Shown here piece by piece: positions 34,509 to 44,021 of a stretch of DNA of 64,000 nucleotides. The notes below the pieces were generated by a model that searched no databases, had not been told where the DNA came from, and saw only the letters and a list, made by a program, of their open reading frames with translations. The stretch spans positions 1 through 64,000 of the forward strand of contig PMZI01000052.1 of assembly GCA_003170475.1 (NCBI GenBank). Reading direction: 5' to 3'. Numbering within the stretch: the first letter of the stretch is position 1; the number at the start of each line of letters is the position of its first letter. Both the position numbers and the translations under genes were made by a program. The DNA comes from Ignavibacteriota bacterium. GTDB lineage: Bacteria; Bacteroidota; Ignavibacteria; UBA10030.

Positions 34509-35717
34509 ATGAAGAGAAACCTCGCCAGAATCGCGCTTATTCTCGCGGTTCCGCTTTTCCTCGGGATCGCCATCGGATATTCGATCAAGCCTTCGGCCGC
34601 AGCCTCTCGGGGTGAACCGGATGCCGCGTTCGATAAATCATTCCCGACAGCCATACGAGTTCAGGATAAGATCTCGGGTGAGCAGGATCCGACATCCAAC
34701 AACCGACGCAATGCCATCACACGCGCTATTGGCAAAGTGAGTTCTGCGACTGTCGGTATCAATGTCACGGAAATCGTTGAGCAGCCCGGAGTAGATCCAT
34801 CCCTGCGCCAGTTTTTTGGCAACGACCAGTTCTTTAGGCAATTCTTTGGTCCGCAACGCTATGAAGTCAAAAACCTCGGATCGGGGGTCGTGATCTCTCC
34901 CGACGGGTACATCGTCACGAATTTCCATGTGGCTGGCAACGCAAAAGAAATCACTGTCACGTTCGTCGGCGGAAAGAAACTCAAGGCGAAACTCATGGGG
35001 GCGGATGCTGTGAGCGACATAGCTCTGGTGAAAGTCGACGGCTCTGATCTTCCGTATGCGGACCTTGGCAACTCCGACGATGTTGTGATTGGTGAGTGGG
35101 CCATTGCACTCGGGAATCCCTTCGGTCTCTTTGAGATCAATGACAAACCGACTGTGACCGTCGGGGTCATCAGCTCCACCGGGATGAATCTTGGACGGCA
35201 AGGGAATGCAATTTATCGGGACATGATCGAGACGGATGCGGCGATTAACGGAGGAAACAGCGGCGGTCCGCTTGTGAACAGCAACGGTGAAGTTGTCGGT
35301 ATCAATACACTTATTTTCACGGGCGGTGTCAGCCAGGCTTTCGTCGGCTATGGTTTTGCGATTCCGATCAACAAGGTGAAAAAGGTCGTTGCCGACCTGC
35401 GGAAGAAAGGAAAAGTGACTCGCGAGGTCTACACAGGTTTTGAGGCGCAAGAAGTCGATGCCCGCGTCGCGCGCTATTTTGGATTGACTGAACCGCGTGG
35501 CGTCATTGTAAGTGATATCTTCAAGAAAGGCCCGGCGGAAAAGGCGGATCTTCGGATCGGGGACATCATCCTCGAGGCGAACGGTACGCGCGTCAACACG
35601 GCAGATGAGTTCTCCGGACTTCTCTACGATGCGAGCCCGGGGGATGTGCTGAAATTGAAAGTGTACCGCGAAAAGAAAATGATCGATCTTGATTTGAAAC
35701 TGGACAAGAAACCGTAG
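34509..35717 (+). CDS. HtrA/Deg-family periplasmic serine protease with one PDZ domain
   Basis: A 402-residue envelope-quality-control protease. The N-terminus has a hydrophobic segment (IALILAVPLFLGIAIGYSI) that is either a signal peptide or a membrane anchor. The trypsin-like domain has the triad His140 (TNFHVAGNA), Asp170 (SDIALVKVD) and Ser251 (GGNSGGPLVN). A single PDZ domain follows at about residues 310-395 (ARYFGLTEPRGVIVSDIFKKGPAEKADLRIGD-type sequence). Two PDZ domains are usual in DegP, so this is closer to DegS/HtrA types or DegQ-like short forms. It lies 15 bases after the second plsY and 16 before purB. Confidence 0.92.
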   Translation: MKRNLARIALILAVPLFLGIAIGYSIKPSAAASRGEPDAAFDKSFPTAIRVQDKISGEQDPTSNNRRNAITRAIGKVSSATVGINVTEIVEQPGVDPSLRQFFGNDQFFRQFFGPQRYEVKNLGSGVVISPDGYIVTNFHVAGNAKEITVTFVGGKKLKAKLMGADAVSDIALVKVDGSDLPYADLGNSDDVVIGEWAIALGNPFGLFEINDKPTVTVGVISSTGMNLGRQGNAIYRDMIETDAAINGGNSGGPLVNSNGEVVGINTLIFTGGVSQAFVGYGFAIPINKVKKVVADLRKKGKVTREVYTGFEAQEVDARVARYFGLTEPRGVIVSDIFKKGPAEKADLRIGDIILEANGTRVNTADEFSGLLYDASPGDVLKLKVYREKKMIDLDLKLDKKP

Positions 35718-35733
35718 ACGGAAGGGTGATGCA

Positions 35734-37029
35734 TTGATCCAGCGTTATACACGCGCCGAGATGGGCAAGCTGTGGGAAGACGAAAACAAGTATCGCATCT
35801 GGCTCGATATTGAGGTTCTGGCGTGCGAGGCTCAGGCCGAGCTTGGCATCATCCCGGCGGAGGCTGTCAAGATCATCCGCTCCAAGGCCAAGTTCAACGT
35901 GGCGCGTGTTCTTCAAATTGAAGAGGAAGTGAAACACGACGTGATCGCCTTCCTCACGAACGTTGGAGAGTATGTTGGAACGGAGTCGCGCTTCATCCAT
36001 CTTGGAATGACTTCGTCGGACGTTCTTGACACGGCCCTGGCTGTCCAGATGAAGCAGTCTGCAGATCTGCTTCTCAAGGATCTTGAGGGATTGAAGGCTG
36101 TTCTTGCTCGAAGAGCAAAGGAATTCAAGCACACGATGATGATCGGTCGTACTCACGGGATCCACGCGGAGCCCACGACGTTCGGGCTGAAGCTGGCGCT
36201 CTGGTATGCAGAAACGGCGCGCAACATCGATCGATTAAAGAAGGCAAGGGAGACGGTCAGCGTTGGTCAGATTTCGGGAGCCGTTGGAACCTACGCTCAT
36301 CTGGATCCTTTCGTCGAGCGGTATGTCTGCGAAAAACTTGGCCTGACGCCCGCCCCGATTTCCACACAAGTGCTGCAACGCGATCGTCACGCCGAGTTTA
36401 TGAATACGCTCGCACTCAGTGGAAGTTCGCTTGAGAAATTTGCGACGGAGATTCGCCATCTGCAAAGGACCGAAGTTCTGGAGGTCGAGGAGTATTTCTC
36501 CAAAGGACAAAAGGGCTCTTCTGCGATGCCTCACAAACGAAATCCCATCACCTGCGAACGCATCGCGGGGTTGTCGCGGGTACTTCGGGGGAATGCCCTT
36601 GCCGCGATGGAGAACGTCGCGTTATGGCATGAGCGCGATATAACACATTCATCGGTGGAGCGTGTGATCGTTCCCGACAGTTGCATCCTCCTCGACTACA
36701 TGCTGGCTCAGTTCACAAAGATTCTTGATCAACTCCTGGTCTATCCGGAGCATATGCAGGAGAATATCGATCGCACGTTTGGTCTCGTCTTCTCCCAGGA
36801 TGTTCTGCTGGCTCTCACCAAGGGGGGAATGAAGCGGGAAGATGCGTATGCGATCGTACAGGAGGAAGCAATGAAGGTCTGGCAGCATCGTCAGAGTTTT
36901 CGCAGCCTGATCGAAAAGAGAGCCGAGGTTCAGAAGCTGCTGCCTGCGAAAGAAATGGATCATCTCTTCGATCCGCGGCGAAGTCTCAAGAATGTAGATT
37001 ACATATTTCATCAGGTTGGACTAGATTGA
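35734..37029 (+). CDS. purB: Adenylosuccinate lyase
   Basis: A 431-residue cytoplasmic lyase acting twice in purine synthesis, on SAICAR and on adenylosuccinate. The TTG start at 35734 gives the family beginning IQRYTRAEMGKLWEDE and has GAAGGG eight bases upstream; no in-frame ATG is closer. The catalytic landmarks are FIHLGMTSSDVLDTALA, GRTHGIHAEPTTFGLK, SGAVGTYAHLDP, the flexible signature loop GSSAMPHKRNP, and ERDITHSSVERVIVPD. Length matches the Bacillus-type enzyme. It is followed after 16 bases by an aldehyde dehydrogenase gene with no obvious link. Confidence 0.96.
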   Translation: MIQRYTRAEMGKLWEDENKYRIWLDIEVLACEAQAELGIIPAEAVKIIRSKAKFNVARVLQIEEEVKHDVIAFLTNVGEYVGTESRFIHLGMTSSDVLDTALAVQMKQSADLLLKDLEGLKAVLARRAKEFKHTMMIGRTHGIHAEPTTFGLKLALWYAETARNIDRLKKARETVSVGQISGAVGTYAHLDPFVERYVCEKLGLTPAPISTQVLQRDRHAEFMNTLALSGSSLEKFATEIRHLQRTEVLEVEEYFSKGQKGSSAMPHKRNPITCERIAGLSRVLRGNALAAMENVALWHERDITHSSVERVIVPDSCILLDYMLAQFTKILDQLLVYPEHMQENIDRTFGLVFSQDVLLALTKGGMKREDAYAIVQEEAMKVWQHRQSFRSLIEKRAEVQKLLPAKEMDHLFDPRRSLKNVDYIFHQVGLD

Positions 37030-37045
37030 GAACGGAGTATTCCCC

Positions 37046-38536
37046 ATGCCTAAGAGGTTCCAGAACTACATAGATGGTCGGTGGGTTGATGCAATTTCGG
37101 GTAAGACATTTGAGAACAGAAACCCCGCAAATTGGGATGAAGTGATCGGTACGTTCCCACTCTCGAGCAAAGAAGAAGTGGACCAGGCGGTCAAGGCTGC
37201 TCGTCGCGCATTTGAATCATGGCGTCTCGTTCCTGCACCAAAACGGGGCGACATCATGAAAAAGGCCGGAGATATTCTCACAGCGCGAAAAGAAGAGATC
37301 GCCAAACAAATGACGCGTGAAATGGGGAAGGTTCTCCTGGAGACCCGGGGCGATGTGCAGGAAGGAATTGACACAGCCTATTATGGAGCGTCCGAGGCGC
37401 GTCGTCTTTTCGGCCACACCGTTCCCTCGGAGCTGCCGAACAAATTCAACATGGCCATGCGTGTCCCGATCGGCGTCGCAGCGATCATCACCCCCTGGAA
37501 TTTCCCAATGGCAATCCCGACCTGGAAAATATTCCCGGCATTGGTGTGTGGAAATACCGTCGTGTTCAAGCCGGCATCAGATACTCCTGCCACAGCCACG
37601 ACGTTGGTCGAGATTTTGCTGGAAGCCGGGGTTCCCCCTGGCGTCATCAACATCGCTCACGGTAGCGGCCGTGAGGTGGGGAATCGTCTTGTAGAACATC
37701 CCGATGTGGATCTCGTCAGTTTCACGGGGTCTACGATGGTTGGCAAGCGAATTTCAGAGGTCGCGAGCAATACGCTGAAGCGTGTTTCTCTCGAACTGGG
37801 AGGCAAGAATGCCCAAATCGTCATGGACGACGCAAATCTCGACCTTGCGCTTGAAGGCGTACTGTGGGGGGCGTTCGGGACAACAGGCCAGCGATGCACG
37901 GCAACAAGTCGGCTCATTGTTCACGAGAAAGTCTATGACAAGTTCGTTTCGATGGTTGTTGATCACGCGAAGAAGTTGCGACTCGGCGACGGTCTGAAGG
38001 ACAATGTCGATGTCGGGCCGTGCATCAATGAGGGTCAGCGCAAAACCGTGGATGAATACGTGCAGATTGGCAAGGGGGAAGGGGCGAAAGTGCTGGCTGG
38101 CGGGAAGATGGCAGTCGGCGACGGGTTGGCGAAAGGCTGGTTCTATGAACCGACGGTCTTGGGAGACGTGACGCCTCAAATGCGGGTTGCTCGTGAAGAG
38201 ATCTTCGGACCCGTTCTCTCCGTCATCAAGATCAAATCGCTCGAAGAAGCGATCGCTGTCTCGAACAACACGACCTACGGACTCTCCTCGTCAATCTATA
38301 CGCAGGACATCAACAATGCCTACATAGCAATCCGCGATATTAAGGCGGGGATTACGTATGTGAACAGTCCGACCATCGGAGCCGAAGCTCACATGCCCTT
38401 TGGCGGTGTGAAAGAAACAGGGAACGGTCATCGCGAGGGTGGCTGGACGGTGTACGAGTTCTACACAGAGTGGAAAGCTGTTTACGTCGACTACAGCGGC
38501 AAATTGCAGCGCGCACAAATCGACAATGCCGAATAG
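37046..38536 (+). CDS. Aldehyde dehydrogenase, probable 2-aminoadipate semialdehyde (piperideine-6-carboxylate) dehydrogenase
   Basis: A 496-residue NAD(P)-dependent aldehyde dehydrogenase. Cofactor-binding ITPWNFPMAIPTWK and FTGSTMVGKR, general-base Glu in LELGGKNAQ and catalytic Cys in GTTGQRCTATSR are all intact. The stretch EGIDTAYYGASEARRLFG with SELPNK resembles dehydrogenases acting on dicarboxylic semialdehydes (alpha-ketoglutaric and aminoadipic types). The next gene is L-lysine 6-transaminase, whose product, 2-aminoadipate 6-semialdehyde, would be the natural substrate. The substrate call therefore rests on context. A 126-base gap with an imperfect hairpin separates the two genes. 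Confidence 0.85.
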   Translation: MPKRFQNYIDGRWVDAISGKTFENRNPANWDEVIGTFPLSSKEEVDQAVKAARRAFESWRLVPAPKRGDIMKKAGDILTARKEEIAKQMTREMGKVLLETRGDVQEGIDTAYYGASEARRLFGHTVPSELPNKFNMAMRVPIGVAAIITPWNFPMAIPTWKIFPALVCGNTVVFKPASDTPATATTLVEILLEAGVPPGVINIAHGSGREVGNRLVEHPDVDLVSFTGSTMVGKRISEVASNTLKRVSLELGGKNAQIVMDDANLDLALEGVLWGAFGTTGQRCTATSRLIVHEKVYDKFVSMVVDHAKKLRLGDGLKDNVDVGPCINEGQRKTVDEYVQIGKGEGAKVLAGGKMAVGDGLAKGWFYEPTVLGDVTPQMRVAREEIFGPVLSVIKIKSLEEAIAVSNNTTYGLSSSIYTQDINNAYIAIRDIKAGITYVNSPTIGAEAHMPFGGVKETGNGHREGGWTVYEFYTEWKAVYVDYSGKLQRAQIDNAE

Positions 38537-38662
38537 TAACATTATGACCCTTTACCTCTACATAGTTTCGTATTACGAACACCAGGAATTCTTCTGACGC
38601 GTCTGGTGACCTCGTGACTAATCAACCCAGAACCGTGCTGGAACGAAACTCAGAGGTGACAT

Positions 38663-40090
38663 ATGACAGACACATTGACCGCGAATGCGGAACAAACGCA
38701 GGCTGCACTATCGACCGCAGCCAATAACGGATACGATGGGGAGAAACCCACGACGAAGACCTCGATCAAAATCGCTCCAAACGAAGTACACACCACACTC
38801 GCAAAGCACATGCTGGTGGATGGGTTTGACCTCGTGGTGGATCTTAAGCGGAGTCAGGGATCGTATCTCTACGATTCGCGCTACAACAAGCGATACCTGG
38901 ACTTTTTCACTTTCTTCGCATCAGGCTCGGTGGGCATGAATCATCCGAAATTGAATTGCCCTGAATTTCTCGAGAAGCTCGGTTACGTCGCAGTTCACAA
39001 ACCGTCCAATGCAGACGCGTACACGGTCGAAATGGCGGAATTCGTTGAAACGTTTTCGCGGATTGCCCAGCCGGAGTATCTCCCTTATGCGTTCTTTATC
39101 GACGGCGGAGCTCTTGCCGTGGAGAACGCATTGAAGACAGCGTTTGACTGGAAAGTCCGGAAGAATTTCATCAAAGGGTACACCGAGGAACGAGGAAGAC
39201 AGATCATTCACTTCCGCCGTGCATTCCATGGGAGAAGCGGCTACACGCTCTCAATCACGAACACGGATCCTGTGAAGACGAACTATTTCCCGAAATTCCG
39301 TTGGCCCCGCATCCACAACCCAATCATCGAGTTCCCTTTGAATAAGGAAAACCTTGCTCGGGTGAAGAAAGCGGAGTCCATTGCTCTTCAGCAGATCAAG
39401 CAGGCGATCATCAACAACCCGGATGACATCGCAGGCATGATCATCGAACCGATTCAGTGCGAAGGGGGAGACAATCACTTCCGGAAGGAGTTCCTTGAAG
39501 AACTCAGAACGATTTGCGATGAGAGCGACATCCTTCTGATCTTCGACGAAGTCCAGACCGGCATGGGTGTCACTGGGAAAATGTGGGCGCATGAGTACTT
39601 TGTGAAGCCCGACGTGATGTCGTTTGGAAAGAAAACGCAGATCTGCGGAATCATGTGCAGCAGACGAATTGATGACGTGCTCGAGAACGTCTTCCATAAG
39701 CCGAGCCGCATTAATTCAACGTTCGGCGGAAACCTCGTCGATATGGTGCGATTCCAGCGGATTCTCGAGATCATCCATGAAGAAAAACTCGTCGAGAATG
39801 CCCGTGTCACTGGTATCTATTTGCTTGAGAAGCTGGGTGAGCTCGAAGAAGAGTTTCCCGAACTGCTCTCAAGCTCCCGAGGCAGAGGGTTGCTCTGTGC
39901 GATTGACCTCGACACCGCGCAGAACAGGGATCAGCTGAGGAGCAAAGCGTACGATAATGGTCTGATCCTCATCGGTTGCGGGGATCGATCGATTCGGTTC
40001 CGTCCGCCGTTGAACGTCAGCAAGACCGAGCTTGACGAAGGACTGAGCATCATTCACGAAGCTCTCACCGAAATCAACCAGGGTGACTAA
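38663..40090 (+). CDS. lat: L-lysine 6-transaminase
   Basis: A 475-residue class III PLP-dependent aminotransferase moving the epsilon-amino group of lysine to 2-oxoglutarate. Family-typical segments are TLAKHMLVDGFDLVVDL, GSYLYDSRYNKRYLDFFTFFAS, FIDGGALAVENALKTAFDWK, and IEPIQCEGGDNHFRKEF. The PLP Asp lies in LIFDEVQTGMGVTGKMWAHE and the Schiff-base lysine is K323 or K324 in FGKKTQICGIM. The N-terminal about 35 residues are a low-complexity extension rich in Thr and Ala. With the adjacent dehydrogenase it would convert lysine to 2-aminoadipate. Confidence 0.93.
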   Translation: MTDTLTANAEQTQAALSTAANNGYDGEKPTTKTSIKIAPNEVHTTLAKHMLVDGFDLVVDLKRSQGSYLYDSRYNKRYLDFFTFFASGSVGMNHPKLNCPEFLEKLGYVAVHKPSNADAYTVEMAEFVETFSRIAQPEYLPYAFFIDGGALAVENALKTAFDWKVRKNFIKGYTEERGRQIIHFRRAFHGRSGYTLSITNTDPVKTNYFPKFRWPRIHNPIIEFPLNKENLARVKKAESIALQQIKQAIINNPDDIAGMIIEPIQCEGGDNHFRKEFLEELRTICDESDILLIFDEVQTGMGVTGKMWAHEYFVKPDVMSFGKKTQICGIMCSRRIDDVLENVFHKPSRINSTFGGNLVDMVRFQRILEIIHEEKLVENARVTGIYLLEKLGELEEEFPELLSSSRGRGLLCAIDLDTAQNRDQLRSKAYDNGLILIGCGDRSIRFRPPLNVSKTELDEGLSIIHEALTEINQGD

Positions 40091-40118
40091 CTCCGCACCG
40101 GAGAATTGAAAGAGAAGC

Positions 40119-40964
40119 GTGGAAACAAATCAACACGATCCAAAGAGTGGTCTCGATCTTGATGTGATGGTTGTCAACGAATTGCTGGTGCAGTTCATTC
40201 GGGACGAGACGAAGAACGCCGGATTTCATCGCGGAGTTATCGGTTTGTCCGGCGGAGTGGATTCGGCCGTCAGTGCTGCACTGACGGCTGTCGCCCTCGG
40301 CAAGGATGACACGATGGGTGTCCTCATGCCCTATCGGACGAGCAGCCCGAAAAGCGTCGACGATGCGAAGATCGTGGTCGAGCAGCTTGGCATCCGGTCG
40401 GAGATCGTCGATATCTCGGAGATGGTCGATGCATATTGTGCGGTTCATAAGGTAACTGACCGGGTCCGTCGGGGCAACGTTATGGCGCGGATGCGCATGA
40501 TTGTGCTCTATGATATATCGGCGAGAGAGCAAGCCCTCGTGATCGGGACAAGCAACAAGACCGAGATCATGGTTGGCTACGGAACGCTTTTCGGTGACAC
40601 TGCGTCCGCGATCAACCCTCTCGGTGATCTCTATAAGTCTCAGATATGGCAGCTTGCCCGGCATCTCGGTCTTCCGGCGAAGATCGTGGAGAAGGTGCCG
40701 ACGGCCGATCTCTGGGAGGGGCAGTCCGACGAAGAGGAGCTTGGATGTACTTACCCCCAGCTCGATGCACTGCTCTACCATCTTGTCGATGAACGAAGAA
40801 ACGACAGCGAGCTAAAGGCGCTTGGCTACGATTCGGCGTTCGTCGATCGCGTCAAATCGCTTATCCGCAGAAATCAGTTCAAGCGTCGGCCGCCTTTGAT
40901 TGCGAAAATATCCTATCGGACCGTGAATGTTGATTTCCGCTATGTTCGCGATTGGGGGCTATGA
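40119..40964 (+). CDS. nadE: NAD(+) synthetase, ammonia-dependent type
   Basis: A 281-residue enzyme amidating nicotinate adenine dinucleotide to NAD. The PP-loop is IGLSGGVDSAVSAAL; further motifs are GTSNKTEIMVGYGTLFGD, INPLGDLYKSQ, and PTADLWEGQSDEEELG. The glutaminase (nitrilase) domain of long NadE proteins is absent, so ammonia is the expected nitrogen source. Start GTG 40119 is preferred, with weak AGAGAAG upstream. The stop overlaps the start of rsmI as ATGA. Two other NAD genes, pncB and pncA, lie together about 18 kb downstream. Confidence 0.95.
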   Translation: METNQHDPKSGLDLDVMVVNELLVQFIRDETKNAGFHRGVIGLSGGVDSAVSAALTAVALGKDDTMGVLMPYRTSSPKSVDDAKIVVEQLGIRSEIVDISEMVDAYCAVHKVTDRVRRGNVMARMRMIVLYDISAREQALVIGTSNKTEIMVGYGTLFGDTASAINPLGDLYKSQIWQLARHLGLPAKIVEKVPTADLWEGQSDEEELGCTYPQLDALLYHLVDERRNDSELKALGYDSAFVDRVKSLIRRNQFKRRPPLIAKISYRTVNVDFRYVRDWGL

Positions 40965-41659
40965 GAATGGAAAACCCAGTCTCGCCGGGAACCCTGTATC
41001 TTGTCGCCACACCGATCGGAAACCTTGATGACATCACCCACCGTGCGATCAAAGTCCTCTCCGGAGTAGATCTCGTCGCTGCAGAGGACACACGCAAGAC
41101 AAAAATCCTTCTGGATCACTACGCGATCAGCAAGCCGATGCTGAGCTACTTCAGTTACAACGAACGCCAGCGTACGCCTCAACTCATCGAGAAGCTTCTT
41201 CAGGGGACGTCTATTGCCCTCGTTTCGGATGCCGGTACACCGGGGATCTCCGATCCGGCGTTTCACATCGTCCAGTCAGCGTTGGATTCCGGAATTCCCA
41301 TTGTGCCGATTCCCGGCCCCTCGGCGTTTGTCTCCGCTCTGATCGTCAGCGGACTGCCGACAGACAGGTTTGTTTTCGAAGGATTCCTTCCGGTCAAAAA
41401 GGGAAGGAAGACGAAACTGGAGATTCTGCGCACCGAGCCCAGAACCATCATCCTCTACGAATCGCCTCACCGTATTCTCAGAACTTTGGGAGAGATCCAC
41501 GCATCGTTTGGCGACCGAAGGGTTGTTGTGGCGCGTGAACTCACAAAGAAATTCGAGGAGATTGTCCGGGGGAAACTCTCCCTCGTGCTCCCTCAGCTGA
41601 CAGGCAAGCCTACGCGCGGTGAGTATGTGATTGTCATCCAAGGATATTCCCCCTCCTGA
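40961..41659 (+). CDS. rsmI: 16S rRNA (cytidine-1402-2'-O)-methyltransferase
   Basis: A 232-residue SAM-dependent methyltransferase of the tetrapyrrole-methylase fold that 2'-O-methylates C1402 of 16S rRNA. The core is LYLVATPIGNLDDITHRAIKVL at the N-terminus, then AAEDTRKTKILLDHY, ALVSDAGTPGISDP, PIPGPSAFVSALIVSGLP and FEGFLP. ATG 40961 overlaps the nadE stop as ATGA; a TTG nine bases earlier is less likely. The C-terminal helical extension found in some RsmI proteins is short here. A hairpin with a T-run follows 40 bases later. Confidence 0.95.
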   Translation: MRMENPVSPGTLYLVATPIGNLDDITHRAIKVLSGVDLVAAEDTRKTKILLDHYAISKPMLSYFSYNERQRTPQLIEKLLQGTSIALVSDAGTPGISDPAFHIVQSALDSGIPIVPIPGPSAFVSALIVSGLPTDRFVFEGFLPVKKGRKTKLEILRTEPRTIILYESPHRILRTLGEIHASFGDRRVVVARELTKKFEEIVRGKLSLVLPQLTGKPTRGEYVIVIQGYSPS

Positions 41660-41698
41660 AATCAAAGCTCATCCCAAGAACTGATATTGCGTTTGATC

Positions 41699-41735
41699 GT
41701 TCCGAACGAATGCATCCTCCGGAACAGTCCTTTTT
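41699..41735 (+). terminator. Probable intrinsic terminator after rsmI
   Basis: GTTCCG (41699-41704) pairs with CGGAAC (41720-41725), and TTTTT follows at 41731-41735 after a five-base spacer. The stem is only six pairs and the T-run is displaced, so efficiency may be modest. It would separate the nadE-rsmI transcript from groESL. Confidence 0.45.
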
Positions 41736-41781
41736 GTAGAGTTCTCTTCGAAAATCTCATTTTTCCTCACAAAACAAGCTC

Positions 41782-41810
41782 TTGACAAAGCCAAAGAATT
41801 AGGATATATT
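41782..41810 (+). promoter_or_regulatory. Strong sigma-70-type promoter of groESL
   Basis: TTGACA (41782-41787) is a perfect -35, and TATATT (41805-41810) is a near-perfect -10 with a 17-base spacer. The CIRCE operator begins two bases after the -10, so it covers the start site. This is the clearest promoter in the window. Confidence 0.9.
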
Positions 41811-41811
41811 G

Positions 41812-41838
41812 TTAGCACTCTACTATGGAGAGTGCTAA
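41812..41838 (+). promoter_or_regulatory. CIRCE operator (HrcA repressor site)
   Basis: The perfect inverted repeat TTAGCACTC, nine-base spacer, GAGTGCTAA matches the CIRCE consensus. HrcA binds it and represses heat-shock chaperone operons. It overlaps the expected groESL transcription start, the usual position. hrcA itself is not in the window. Confidence 0.96.
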
Positions 41839-41896
41839 CACTGGTGCGATTCCATAAGTCTGTTAATAATCTAAACTTACATAGGAGGCATCTCAA

Positions 41897-42190
41897 ATGA
41901 ATCTGAAGCCATTAGCAGATCGGGTGGTCGTAAGGCCCTCGGTTGCGGAAGAGAAAACAAAGGGTGGCATTATTGTTCCTGATACGGCGAAGGAAAAACC
42001 CGTTTGGGGCGAGCTTATAGCGGTTGGACCGGGAAAGGTCTCCGATGAAGGAAAGTTGATTGCGTTGGAAGTAAAAGTCGGCGATCGCGTGCTCTACGGG
42101 AAATACTCGGGAACCGAGGTCACGATTGACGGCGAGGAACTACTCATCATGCGCGAAAGCGACGTCTTTGCCATTATGCCCAAAAAGTAA
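41897..42190 (+). CDS. groES: Co-chaperonin GroES
   Basis: The 97-residue heptameric lid of the GroEL chaperonin. The sequence begins [13 protein letters not shown] and carries the mobile loop [18 protein letters not shown] that contacts GroEL, then [26 protein letters not shown] near the end. A perfect AGGAGG lies ten bases before the ATG. It is the first gene of the heat-shock operon under the CIRCE-controlled promoter, with groEL starting 28 bases after its stop. Confidence 0.98.
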   Translation: MNLKPLADRVVVRPSVAEEKTKGGIIVPDTAKEKPVWGELIAVGPGKVSDEGKLIALEVKVGDRVLYGKYSGTEVTIDGEELLIMRESDVFAIMPKK

Positions 42191-42212
42191 TTTCAGACAA
42201 AAAAGGAGATAG

Positions 42213-43856
<1,644 letters not shown>

Positions 43857-43895
43857 TCCTGTCGAGACGCATTTTCTCGACAAAGAGATACATGA

Positions 43896-43936
43896 AAAGC
43901 CCTTCTGTTCCTTGAGAGCAGAAGGGCTTTCTTTTT
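43896..43936 (+). terminator. Intrinsic terminator of groESL
   Basis: AAAGCCCTTCTG (43896-43907) and CAGAAGGGCTTT (43919-43930) form a perfect 12-pair stem with an 11-base loop, followed by CTTTTT (43931-43936). A smaller hairpin (GTCGAG/CTCGAC, 43861-43881) lies just after the groEL stop. Confidence 0.93.
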
Positions 43937-43980
43937 GAGAGGAAACGGACTGCAAGTCATTGTGCCATAAGTCAGAAACC

Positions 43981-44009
43981 TTGCTTGTGCCTTGTTTATT
44001 GGCTAAATT
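43981..44009 (+). promoter_or_regulatory. Putative promoter of dnaG giving a very short leader
   Basis: TTGCTT (43981-43986) and TAAATT (44004-44009) are 17 bases apart, directly before dnaG. The start codon at 44022 is only 12 bases beyond the -10, so the mRNA leader would be about five bases and no Shine-Dalgarno site is visible. The dnaG message may be nearly leaderless. Confidence 0.5.
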
Positions 44010-44021
44010 CCAACGACAAGT

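Noticed and set aside
38580-38608. Inverted repeat CACCAG/CTGGTG with a 17-base loop between the aldehyde dehydrogenase and lysine transaminase genes.
   Set aside because: Six pairs with a long loop and no T-run could arise by chance. I would need conservation to call it an operator or terminator.
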